From NCBI GenBank assembly GCA_036505615.1, contig DASXTB010000198.1:1-30207 (forward strand): DNA of 30,207 bases. The letters are read 5' to 3'. Source of the DNA: DASXTB01 sp036505615 (GTDB lineage: Bacteria; Acidobacteriota; UBA6911; JACQSX01). Shown one piece after another: positions 19,501 through 26,216 of the stretch (position 1 is the stretch's first letter; each line of letters opens with the position of its first letter). The notes beneath the pieces were generated by a model that searched no databases, was not told the DNA's origin, and saw only the letters and a program-made list of their open reading frames with translations. The position numbers and the translations under genes were made by a program.

Positions 19501-20408
19501 AGGCTAAGGCCAAGACCGAGAGGAAAGATTATCGAGATGCTTGGGTCCTCTACGCAGACACGCTGAAGACCGCGCCCGATTATCGGCAATTGAGAGACGC
19601 CATTCTGAAGTTCCAGGAGGAACATCCCGGCGACGCTGACGTCTCGATCCTGCCGCCATCCAATCTGTCTGAGGTTTTCAAAACGACCTTTTGGAAGAAC
19701 CAACGGCAAGCCGATGAGCTGTGGCAGAAAGCACAGAAGCCGGCCGCCCTGGAAACATTTCTGTCGACTGTCGAGCATCTATCGCCGGCCGAGCGCCGCG
19801 TGGTGATGTCCACCTCTTTTAACCTGGGGAACACGGATTACGGAATACATCAGATAATTTACCGCTGGGGACTGCGCCTGGTTGGCGATAGCAATTACGC
19901 CGGAGCATTGAAGCTCCTGGACGCCGCGCTAAGCCAGAAAATCTTCGGCGCGGTGCCGGACTTCAAGCCTTTAACCATTGACAGCTTGATGATTCCGCCC
20001 GATGTGGCTGACCCCAAGAAATTCTCCGACTTCGAAGTAGCGCATCACCCGGACCGCAGGGCTCACGAGCTATACGCAGCCGCGTACGCCGGGAGTGGAG
20101 ACATGGTCAAGGCGCGGCAATATTTGGCTGCGCTGGAATCAACCGGACCTGATCTTGCCGTACGCGCGAAAATTGCAAAGACTCTGCAGCAGGAGAAGAA
20201 TTGGGACCGGGCCGGCGAGATACTGAAAGAGGTCATCAATGATTCGCACCTTGTTTCCCAACCCGACCAGCTTGCCGGAGTCTTTTTGTTACTGGCGGAA
20301 ATCCAGTGCCAATCAGGAGACTGCGCGGGGGGGAGAAAGACGCTGGAAAACGGCTTGCGAGTCCTCCCGAACAGCCAACGAATCAAAGAGGCGCTGCGAA
20401 GATTCTAA
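16536..20408 (+). CDS. Exported caspase-like (peptidase C14 fold) protein with PEGA-like and TPR domains
   Basis: This protein has 1290 residues. An N-terminal basic stretch and hydrophobic segment (residues 12-34, ending SHSA) indicate export. Residues 42-290 resemble the caspase/metacaspase fold: 'WALVIGVSNY', then 'DTVGIYIAGHGY' with the presumed catalytic His123, and 'RRILITDMCNAGR' with Asp172 and presumed catalytic Cys174. The HG and DxC pattern of the catalytic dyad is kept, although the usual D-[AS]-C-H-S-G is here D-M-C-N-A-G. Residues about 433-505 look like a PEGA domain ('LESGTQVYVDG', 'LAPGYHNLTLIP'). Residues 624-964 hold about ten TPR repeats, followed by about 320 mostly helical residues of unknown type. 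The ATG at 16536 has no clear Shine-Dalgarno. Substrate is unknown. Acidobacterial and cyanobacterial caspase-TPR proteins are known as a class, but their roles are mostly undefined. Confidence 0.88.
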   Translation: MIHSRFPKHRHRAAVKVMLLAAAFSGLALSISHSAEQNDPQKLWALVIGVSNYAHAQPLLYAAQDAATISDFLKSPRGKGFVDDHVFTLLEDQASRTAVLKAFDVLADKVQKGDTVGIYIAGHGYTKRGVGYYVPSDGNVDEITSSGVPFTQLKDLVDSYLAQAGRRILITDMCNAGRIGPGQSELAQKIQNLINEELLKLGKTPGGAFLNLLASRPTEASWENDDLGGGVFTHVLLEALNGKGADGKAPIASAKYVIDYLNSEVPKYTANTQHPMFNPDYDPNLELSYLDRPGPQPKPALAKAILEILNIDKSSYSRVQWVDPKTHADIIRNLPRDQAAVQITSLPPGEVELEFYDAQNRGHRLKVKLQAGKNDLDLTKARLTDLAPANPTYAARMRRGSWPRALAQSASLAPYMPSRVGRAAPPAATSTETEATLLVQLESGTQVYVDGSSFGASRGNDRFLQLEGLAPGYHNLTLIPSPDRERRFRVKLFKGSQIFDPPSGEIRSIAEIQPPPDQIAVPPNLPANVAQDYRRFQQALWQEHLVTPAGESAWDYFQRIQGALPPSMREELQRQLTVAMGNRAQRTILKYLRGGDIVWNAALFDEGADLLDRTQRLFKASTAFEPQRRFFAGRAFIERGDYAQAVPELQRALAIDPEAAYAYNALGLALWKQNRLQDAIQPLQRSIQLAPNWTYPRDTLALIYVEQRQYSTAEQAFQTAVQINAQDSAAYHGLGQLYLLQGQLQDADVQLRRAVEVNPGNAYAYETLGKLYQRQLRNSQAEQMFRLAIRLEPDEPSFQISLGELLRQIGRIQDAQPILARAVDRNPNNLMALQAYASFLTDQNRLPEAEKLFKQAFKNSPEDSNLHVGYGLLLQKQGRGSDAEKEFKAAIRIKPDNPYARYNLASIYIEQKKIADAEKELLLAEKADPRFAKTPLLLGQIRLAQKRYPEALEQYRKALALSIEVAQKQEIEGYIEEAEGAIVREKLEQAKAKTERKDYRDAWVLYADTLKTAPDYRQLRDAILKFQEEHPGDADVSILPPSNLSEVFKTTFWKNQRQADELWQKAQKPAALETFLSTVEHLSPAERRVVMSTSFNLGNTDYGIHQIIYRWGLRLVGDSNYAGALKLLDAALSQKIFGAVPDFKPLTIDSLMIPPDVADPKKFSDFEVAHHPDRRAHELYAAAYAGSGDMVKARQYLAALESTGPDLAVRAKIAKTLQQEKNWDRAGEILKEVINDSHLVSQPDQLAGVFLLLAEIQCQSGDCAGGRKTLENGLRVLPNSQRIKEALRRF

Positions 20409-20699
20409 CGTGAATCCAAGGCCCGCGCCAAAAAACCAGAACACGCCCGTTGGCTGGCCCAGCCTCGAAGAGGCGTCATTGAGTAGCCCCGTCCGTAAGG
20501 GCGGGGTTTCCTGTAAACGAAGCAAAATGGGTTCGAGGTCCGAAGGACCGGCACTTTTGATGTCGCTCCTTCGGAGCTCGGACGGATTTGTTTTCTTCGA
20601 ATCCCCGCCCTTACGGACGGGGCTACCCAATGACGCCTCTCCGAGGCTGAAAAACATCTCCTCCAATGGCCTGTTTTTGCTATATCTCTGCCGCGCGGT
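20409..20699. other. 291-bp spacer filled by a long inverted repeat
   Basis: Almost the whole spacer between the caspase-like gene and the TonB-dependent receptor gene is the inverted repeat at 20460-20649. The 50 bp that follow hold no obvious Shine-Dalgarno for the receptor gene. Confidence 0.7.
20460..20649. repeat. 190-bp long inverted repeat (MITE/REPIN-like)
   Basis: Left arm 20460-20510 and right arm 20599-20649 are reverse complements with about three mismatches over 51 bp. Their core is TAGCCCCGTCCGTAAGGGCG. The inner part continues as a weaker inverted match toward the tip (GGTCCGAAGGACC against GCTCCTTCGGAGC). There is no open reading frame inside and no T-tract at the ends. It could fold into a very long hairpin in either DNA or RNA. 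No target-site duplication was evident by eye. Confidence 0.85.
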
Positions 20700-23600
20700 G
20701 TGCCTGTGGTGAATCCAATCTCTCCACGCCTGGCTTTCATCGCGCTCATCGCGGTAATTTTTTTTCTTAGCTTAAATCTGCTCGACACCAGCTTCGCCGA
20801 TACGCTTACCGGAGAAGTTCGCGGTAAGGTGCTGGATGTGGAAGGAAAGGTTCCTCTGGCGGGGGTCACCATGACCCTGACCAATGTGGACCGCGGCTGG
20901 AAAAAGCAGCTACAGACAGACGCCACGGGCAACTATGTTTTTCTCCAGCTGGAGCCGGGAAATTACACCGTCAGTGCGGAGATATCCGGCTACTACAAGC
21001 TGGAGCGGACCGATGTCCTGATCCGACTGAACCAGCCGAAGGTAGTGATTCCGCCTTTTGAGTTGCGCAAGCTGGTCTCTACTCCCACGCAACAGATCAC
21101 CCTGCGCGGCGAGCAAACCAAGACAGCCATCATTGATTTAACTGCGGCCGGACCAACTCCAGTAGTGCTGGCCTACGTTAACGAGCCGGGCCTGACTTCA
21201 CTGGTTTCTCTTCTTGACGCCACGCTGCGCTCCAATTTCGATATCTCGCTGGTGCACAACCTTCCCCTGAAAGGAACGCGCTCGTTTGACCAACTGGCGC
21301 TTCTTTCCCCCGGTGTTTTCCGCGTCCCTTTCTCCGCGGGCCAGGGACCTGCCGTAGGCATCGGAGTGGGCACCAGTGGACAGTTCTCCGTCAACGGAAT
21401 GCGCGGCCGCAGCAATAACTTCACCGTGGACGGTTCGGACAACAACGACGAAGACATCGGCGTGCGCCGGCAGGGATTTGTCGCCCTGGTTCCGCAGAGC
21501 ATTGAGAGCGTGCAGGAATTTCAAATCATGACCGCCGGTTTTTCCGCCGAATTTGGGAGGAACGCCGGTTCCATGGTCAACGCCGTGTCACGATCGGGAC
21601 AGAAAGATCTGCATGGCGCGGTATACGGGCTATTCAATGACGATGCCCTGAATGCCCGCAATTTTTTTGAACAGAAATTCACCGACACAGTCAACACAGG
21701 CGATCTGAATGGCGGCCGGTTCAAGGGGAAGGAATATTCGCAAGCGGTGTTTGGAGGTGTTGCGGGAGGACGCATCATCCCTGAAAAACTTTTCTTTTTT
21801 GTCTCTGCGGAGCGGCAGCAGAGTCATGGAAACAGTCTGGGACATTTTGTCGTTCCCACGACGAATGAGCGAGGATTGAGAATAAAACGCGACCCTAACA
21901 GCGACGACATTTACTTGCAGAATGGATTCGTCCCAGTAGCAGAATTGCGGAAATTTTTCGAGCCGCGGCTTATCAACTATTCCGATCTTGCCGGGAAGGG
22001 TGTTTTCAGCCTCTATCCGCTCCCTAACAACCCCAACGGTCCGTTCGGATCGCATACTTATTCGCAAGTAAAGCGAAATGAGGCAAGCGGCTCTGTCTTT
22101 TCCATCAAGCATGACTGGTACATCAATTCCGCCCACAGTTTTGCAGCGCGCTATAATTTCACCAACGACAATTCCATCCTTCCATTCACCAGCGATGCCA
22201 TCAACTCCTCGCTCGCAACCAGCACCCGCACGCAAAACGTTTCTCTGTTCTTGAACAGCAGCACGCCTGGATACGCCAATGCGCTTCGCTTCTCCTACGG
22301 AAGGAGCCGGCTCGCTTTCCCTCCGGAAAAGAGCAGCCCTTTTCTATTTGGATCCGCCGTCACAGATGACTTCACTCGCGTGTTCGCGCGCCCCACCCGA
22401 GTCCTTCAGACTTCCTACGGTCGCTTCGGGCCTTTCGGCGCCACCGGCCCGATTGGGCAGCTTTCCATACTTCCTTACAGCACGATCGGCATCGATGTTT
22501 TCAATTTTCCTCAGGGGCGTGTGGATAACACATTTCAAACCAGCGATTTCATAACGTGGACGGTGTCTGCTCACTCTGTTAAGGCCGGCTTCGATATTCG
22601 GCGCTCTCAATTGAACAGCTTTTCAGATCGAAACAGCCGGCCTCTGCTCCTGTTCGGAAACGGCATCCTCTCTGACAGCTGCGCTCTCAATCCGTTTTGC
22701 GTTTTCGCCTCAAGTAGCGACCGTCTGTTGCGCGGTACGGATCTGGCAACTCTCGGCGCTCCAGCGGGGTTTCTGCAGTCAATCAGCACTGAAGCCCTAC
22801 CGGACACCACGATCGGGCTGCGTTTCACACAGTACGATTTTTTTATTCAGGACAACTGGAAGTTGCGCAAGGACCTGACTGTGAACCTGGGCCTGAGGTA
22901 TGAGCTGCAGACAGTTCCATCCGAGATCAACGGCCGCATTGAAAGGACTTTGGGGTTGACGCCAGACCAGTTCGGCCACCTCCAGCCGGAAGGAAGCGCC
23001 GAAGAGCAGTCAGTAATCAAAGCCGGAAACCTGGCGTTCGATGCGGCCTTGGGCGGTTGGCAAAGAGTGATCTCAGGCAGAAGGAAGATTTATCTGCCGG
23101 ACCACGATAACTTTGCACCCCGCTTTGGCTTCGCCTGGGATCCGCTTGGGGACGGCAAGACTGCAATCCGTGGCGGCTACGACCTGAGCTATGATGCCAA
23201 CCTGGGAGCAGTAACCAGCCAGTCACGCAACGTATTTCCAACTTTTGTCCCTTTGAACCTGGACCTCAACTTTCAGCCGCCCGCTGGAGTCGTGGTCAAC
23301 AGCCCTACTTTTTTTGATTTCAGCCCCACCAAGGCTCCCATGATCCGGCCCGGTACTTTGAATACGTTTAATCTCACCGGAGACGCTCTGGCCACTGGTC
23401 TGGGGAGTTTGTTCGTGCAGGCTCCTCCGGCGCCCGGCATAAACTTGAGCAGCAACGGCCTCGCCTTCACGTTGCCGGAAAAGAACCTGCAAACGAGCTA
23501 CGCGCAGCATTTTGTCTTCTCTTTGGAACGGCAGTGGGGAGACGATTTCCTCGCTTCGGTAGATTATGTCGGAGCCCGCGCATTGCACCTGATACGTTTC

Positions 23601-24521
23601 GCCACGCCCAATGCCGGTTTGATTTCCACGCCGGTGTTGTTTTTTCCTTTCGCCTCTCGTGACCGGACACGCCCCAATCAGAATTTATGGATCTTTGATT
23701 TGCCGCCCACGATTCCGGCTTCGGGAAATGCGCGACCGGAACAGGGACTGGGCGCCTACACAGTCTTTCAAGATTCGGCCGGCTCGAGCTATCACTCGCT
23801 GCAGATCAGCGCAGAAAAGCGCCTGCGGCACGGTCTTCAATTTCGCGCCAGTTGGACCTGGGCGCACGCCATCGACGAGGTGTCTGACCCGTTTGACGGG
23901 CGCGGTTTTTTCTCCCTGCCGCAGAACAGCACTCGATCCGACCTGGAGCGGGCATCTGCTAATTTTGACGCGCGTCACAGACTCACCTGGTTCTTTCTGT
24001 GGGACCTGCCCGCAGTCAGGGAGCAAGCCATATTCCGAAACTGGAAATTGGCCGCGGTGAGCGAGTATCAAACCGGCCAGCCGTTTACGGTCAATACCTC
24101 ACTGGATCAAAATCGGGACGGAAACCTCACCGACCGCCTCGACTCTTTGAGCGGACTTACTGTGAAACCCGGCGACGCATATTCCATTCGTTTCGACCCG
24201 GGTGTCCGTCTGGCGCCCACGATTTCTTCGCAGAATCAGTGCCAGAGAAACGGGCTGGTGGCCTGTCCCCGCGAAGACGGAAAAGTGGGCCGCAACACTT
24301 TCCGTGCCGACGGCATCGCTGCAGTTGATATGGCTCTGTGGCGAAGCTTTGCCATTCGAGAGAAAACGACTCTGGCTTTGCGCGCCGAAGCTTTCAACAT
24401 TTTCAACCAAACTCACTTCGGGATACCGATACGAATTCTGGAGTCTCCCGGCTTTGGCCATGCTTTTGATACCCAAATTAATCCAAGATCGATAAGATTG
24501 ATGGTGAAGTTGTCGTTTTAG
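20700..24521 (+). CDS. Oar-like TonB-dependent receptor with carboxypeptidase-regulatory domain
   Basis: This 1273-aa outer-membrane protein has a signal peptide within residues 1-33 (hydrophobic LAFIALIAVIFFLSLNLL). Residues 38-122 form a carboxypeptidase regulatory-like/Cna-B fold ('GEVRGKVLDVEGKVPLAGV', 'TDATGNYVFLQLEPGNYTV'). A plug-like region at about 175-310 has 'FSVNGMRGRSNNFTVDGSDN' and 'EFQIMTAGFSAEFGRNAGSM'. The rest is a predicted beta-barrel ending in 'RLMVKLSF', with the C-terminal Phe typical of BAM substrates. This class is very common in Acidobacteriota and is thought to import oligosaccharides, peptides or other large ligands using TonB; the substrate here is not evident. 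No SusD partner is adjacent. The chosen start is GTG at 20700; in-frame GTGs at 20706 and 20709 are alternatives, and there is no good Shine-Dalgarno. Confidence 0.9.
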   Translation: MPVVNPISPRLAFIALIAVIFFLSLNLLDTSFADTLTGEVRGKVLDVEGKVPLAGVTMTLTNVDRGWKKQLQTDATGNYVFLQLEPGNYTVSAEISGYYKLERTDVLIRLNQPKVVIPPFELRKLVSTPTQQITLRGEQTKTAIIDLTAAGPTPVVLAYVNEPGLTSLVSLLDATLRSNFDISLVHNLPLKGTRSFDQLALLSPGVFRVPFSAGQGPAVGIGVGTSGQFSVNGMRGRSNNFTVDGSDNNDEDIGVRRQGFVALVPQSIESVQEFQIMTAGFSAEFGRNAGSMVNAVSRSGQKDLHGAVYGLFNDDALNARNFFEQKFTDTVNTGDLNGGRFKGKEYSQAVFGGVAGGRIIPEKLFFFVSAERQQSHGNSLGHFVVPTTNERGLRIKRDPNSDDIYLQNGFVPVAELRKFFEPRLINYSDLAGKGVFSLYPLPNNPNGPFGSHTYSQVKRNEASGSVFSIKHDWYINSAHSFAARYNFTNDNSILPFTSDAINSSLATSTRTQNVSLFLNSSTPGYANALRFSYGRSRLAFPPEKSSPFLFGSAVTDDFTRVFARPTRVLQTSYGRFGPFGATGPIGQLSILPYSTIGIDVFNFPQGRVDNTFQTSDFITWTVSAHSVKAGFDIRRSQLNSFSDRNSRPLLLFGNGILSDSCALNPFCVFASSSDRLLRGTDLATLGAPAGFLQSISTEALPDTTIGLRFTQYDFFIQDNWKLRKDLTVNLGLRYELQTVPSEINGRIERTLGLTPDQFGHLQPEGSAEEQSVIKAGNLAFDAALGGWQRVISGRRKIYLPDHDNFAPRFGFAWDPLGDGKTAIRGGYDLSYDANLGAVTSQSRNVFPTFVPLNLDLNFQPPAGVVVNSPTFFDFSPTKAPMIRPGTLNTFNLTGDALATGLGSLFVQAPPAPGINLSSNGLAFTLPEKNLQTSYAQHFVFSLERQWGDDFLASVDYVGARALHLIRFATPNAGLISTPVLFFPFASRDRTRPNQNLWIFDLPPTIPASGNARPEQGLGAYTVFQDSAGSSYHSLQISAEKRLRHGLQFRASWTWAHAIDEVSDPFDGRGFFSLPQNSTRSDLERASANFDARHRLTWFFLWDLPAVREQAIFRNWKLAAVSEYQTGQPFTVNTSLDQNRDGNLTDRLDSLSGLTVKPGDAYSIRFDPGVRLAPTISSQNQCQRNGLVACPREDGKVGRNTFRADGIAAVDMALWRSFAIREKTTLALRAEAFNIFNQTHFGIPIRILESPGFGHAFDTQINPRSIRLMVKLSF

Positions 24522-24531
24522 GACCAAGCTG

Positions 24532-24585
24532 TCAGCCACCAGTTGTCGGCTATCAGCTATCAGCCATCAGCAGTCAGCTATCGGC
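24532..24585. repeat. TCAGC/TATCAGC degenerate tract, left flank
   Basis: Repeated variants of CTATCAGC, GTCAGC and CATCAGC follow directly after the receptor stop codon. The opposite orientation (AGCTGAAAGCTGATTGC and similar) appears at 24878-24912, so the two tracts flank the palindrome cluster as loose inverted repeats. Confidence 0.75.
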
Positions 24586-24606
24586 CCTGGCAGCGAGGAT
24601 GGACTT

Positions 24607-24782
24607 CGTCCCGGAGGGACGATTCGAGAAGAGCCCAGCGATTAATTGCTGGGGATGCGGTGAGGTAAAAATAGGAGTCCCGTAGGGACCACTGAAATTT
24701 CTGGTTGGCAATCCAAATCAGCCGTCCCTACGGGACTTCTGGCGGCGAGGATTCTTCGTAAACCCAGCGATGAATCGCTGGG
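24607..24782. repeat. Cluster of five short palindromes
   Basis: CGTCCC-GGA-GGGACG (24607-24621); CCCAGC-8 nt-GCTGGG (24634-24653); GTCCC-GTA-GGGAC (24677-24689); GTCCC-TAC-GGGAC (24724-24736, the reverse complement of the previous one); and CCCAGCGAT-GA-ATCGCTGGG (24763-24782). Two families therefore alternate. The 14-mer GGCAGCGAGGATGG just before the cluster (24589-24602) also precedes the hairpin element at 25951. Confidence 0.8.
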
Positions 24783-24817
24783 CTATTATCGGGGACAGCA
24801 CTGGAGTGGACATTTTG

Positions 24818-24843
24818 GAGAGACGGCCTGGGGGCCGTCTCTC
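24818..24843. repeat. Perfect 11-bp hairpin
   Basis: GAGAGACGGCC (24818-24828) pairs with GGCCGTCTCTC (24833-24843) around a TGGG loop. No T-tract follows, so it does not look like a classic intrinsic terminator. Confidence 0.75.
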
Positions 24844-24877
24844 GCACAATCTTTCATCGCGCAGGAAGCAGCGGCCA

Positions 24878-24912
24878 AAGCTGAAAGCTGATTGCTGAGA
24901 GCTGACAGCTGA
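24878..24912. repeat. AGCTGA degenerate tract, right flank
   Basis: Variants of AGCTGA (AGCTGAAAGCTGATTGC, then GAGAGCTGACAGCTGA) are in inverted orientation to the tract at 24532-24585. Together they bound about 290 bp that hold the palindrome cluster and the hairpin. Confidence 0.7.
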
Positions 24913-24936
24913 ATTGCGGAATGCTGTCAGCCTTCA

Positions 24937-24944
24937 AGGAGGGA
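24937..24944 (+). promoter_or_regulatory. Shine-Dalgarno of the FecR gene
   Basis: AAGGAGGG sits about 3 bases before the ATG at 24948 and decides against the upstream ATG at 24921. It is one of only a few strong Shine-Dalgarno motifs in the window. Confidence 0.75.
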
Positions 24945-24947
24945 ACC

Positions 24948-25856
24948 ATGCCAATTCTGAGGATCTTGATTGCGTTTATCATCTCTTTTTCTTTCTGGAG
25001 TCAGGCTGCCGCGGCGCAGCAGAAAGCGGCTCCCATCGGAATGGTCCTCCAGGTCAAGGGGGACGTGCAGATTCAGCGAAGCGGGGCAAAGAAGCGGGCC
25101 AACCTGGGAGATTTACTTTACCCGAGCGATCACGTGATGACCGGGTTGGGAGAAGCCATGTTTGTCTTTTGCCCTTCTAACGAAAGAGTGATGCTGAAAA
25201 ACCACACCACCTTGGACGTGACGGCACAAAGTATAAGAGTCGTGAAAGGAGCTCCGCCCACCAGGCAAAAAGCGTCAGCCTGCGTCTTGCCTCGCGTAGC
25301 GCTGGGGTCGGAAAGCATGGAGCGAGTGGGAGCACTTCGGGCCCGCGGTTACCCGCCCATTCTCCTCTACGTGGGAGGCCCCATCACTACTTCTCATCCT
25401 TTGTTCCACTGGGGCCCGATACCGGACGCCAAGATCTTCCACCTGACGCTCAGGGACGAGAATGGTTCGGCGATCTGGGAACATGAGACCAGTTCTACCA
25501 GCGTCGCTTATCCGGAGTCTGCGCCTGCGTTAGCCGAAAAGAGCTACCAGTGGGAAGTGCGCGCCGAAAAGGACGGCAAAATCGTGGCTCAGCAAGCAGC
25601 CAGTTTCGATGTCAAGCCGAACCGCGAATTATCGCGTGCATCCGCCGGCGATGCGGCCGAGCGTTTGCTGCTGGCAACCGAGCTTGAAAACGCCGGCTAC
25701 TACGCCGAGGCCGCCGATTTTTTCCGGCAGTTGAGTGAGGCCCATCCGGACGACACGCGGTTGACGCGCCATCTTTCCTGGCTGTACTGGAAGGCCGGTC
25801 TGGTTACGGCGATGAATCAGGAATTGGATAAGCTAAAGTCGAAGGAAGACAAGTAA
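24948..25856 (+). CDS. FecR-domain protein, exported
   Basis: I choose the ATG at 24948, not the in-frame ATG at 24921, because AAGGAGGG (24937-24944) lies just upstream and the protein then begins directly with a signal peptide (MPILRILIAFIISFSFWSQ, ending AAAAQQ). The product is 302 aa. Residues about 25-105 form a FecR-like beta domain ('GMVLQVKGDVQIQRSGAKKR', 'LGDLLYPSDHVMTG', 'VMLKNHTTLDVTA'). A middle region (about 130-230) contains 'HPLFHWGPIPDAKIFHLTLR' and looks like a fibronectin/Ig-type beta domain. The C-terminus (235-302) is helical and TPR-like ('ATELENAGYYAEAADFFRQL'). FecR domains sense or transmit surface signals in iron regulation, but many stand-alone FecR proteins have no sigma-factor partner, and none is seen here. 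The CHASE2-cyclase gene follows 360 bp downstream. Confidence 0.85.
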   Translation: MPILRILIAFIISFSFWSQAAAAQQKAAPIGMVLQVKGDVQIQRSGAKKRANLGDLLYPSDHVMTGLGEAMFVFCPSNERVMLKNHTTLDVTAQSIRVVKGAPPTRQKASACVLPRVALGSESMERVGALRARGYPPILLYVGGPITTSHPLFHWGPIPDAKIFHLTLRDENGSAIWEHETSSTSVAYPESAPALAEKSYQWEVRAEKDGKIVAQQAASFDVKPNRELSRASAGDAAERLLLATELENAGYYAEAADFFRQLSEAHPDDTRLTRHLSWLYWKAGLVTAMNQELDKLKSKEDK

Positions 25857-26216
25857 GCCTGGCGTGGCAAACATTCATCACAGAGGTACAAAGAACACAA
25901 AGGCAACACAGCGCGGCGTAGCCGCAACCCAATATGGGCAGCGAGGATGGCAGTCCGCACAAGGAGACGCCGAAGGCGTCATAGAGTATAGCCGGGGGCA
26001 GAGCGCGCTTTTGCGCGGCGCCCCCGGTCTGCGATACCCACGAAGGGTATGCACCCTGAAAGGGTGCGACACGAAGCGCGGAAGTATTTTTTGGGGGGAA
26101 GGCCGGCTCGGGTCATGATTCAACAAAATTTGGCGCTGAAGAGCCGATCACGTTCACGTTCACGAGCACGTCAACCCATGGTGGCCCTGCGGGCCTGATA
26201 ATTACAGCTTAAATCA
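25857..26216. other. 360-bp repeat-rich spacer
   Basis: It holds a degenerate CACAGAGG/AACACAAAGG tract (about 25875-25910), the second composite hairpin element (25951-26067), a CACGTTCACGTTCACGAGCACG-like tract (about 26150-26172) and a palindrome GGCCC-TGC-GGGCC (26183-26195). Two open frames on opposite strands lie across the element, but their products look like translated repeat and are not called. Confidence 0.7.
25951..26067. repeat. Composite hairpin element, copy B
   Basis: The first 51 bases match copy A at 16309 with one change, which lies in the loop of the palindrome GACGCC-GAA-GGCGTC (25966-25980). The outer stem GCCGGGGGC (25991-25999) with GCCCCCGGT (26020-26028) is identical to copy A. 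The inner stem is different: CGCGC-TTTT-GCGCG (26004-26017). On the right come TACCC-ACGAA-GGGTA (26035-26049) and GCACCC-TGAAA-GGGTGC (26051-26067), in place of the GACGCC palindrome of copy A. Hence the frame is kept while the small hairpins are swapped. Confidence 0.8.

Larger units (their letters stand above)
24522..24947. other. 426-bp spacer carrying nested palindromic repeats
   Basis: It separates the receptor gene from the FecR gene. From left to right it has TCAGC-type tracts, a cluster of five palindromes, an 11-bp hairpin, inverted-orientation AGCTGA tracts, and the FecR Shine-Dalgarno. No gene was found. Confidence 0.75.

Noticed and set aside
20239..20932. Open frames on both strands crossing the spacer before the TonB-receptor gene
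   Set aside because: They run through the inverted repeat, giving products such as 'SLGSPVRKGG' on both strands, and have no ribosome-binding sites.
24818..24843. Intrinsic terminator
   Set aside because: The stem is strong but there is no T-tract on either side, and it lies about 300 bp beyond the receptor stop, within a repeat-rich spacer.
24921..24947. Upstream ATG as the FecR start
   Set aside because: The strong AAGGAGGG lies downstream of it, between the two ATGs, and the extra nine residues would precede the signal peptide.
25864..26126. Two small ORFs (84 and 82 aa) on opposite strands in the FecR-cyclase spacer
   Set aside because: They lie across the composite hairpin element and neighbouring tracts; the products are translated repeats without any protein-like features.
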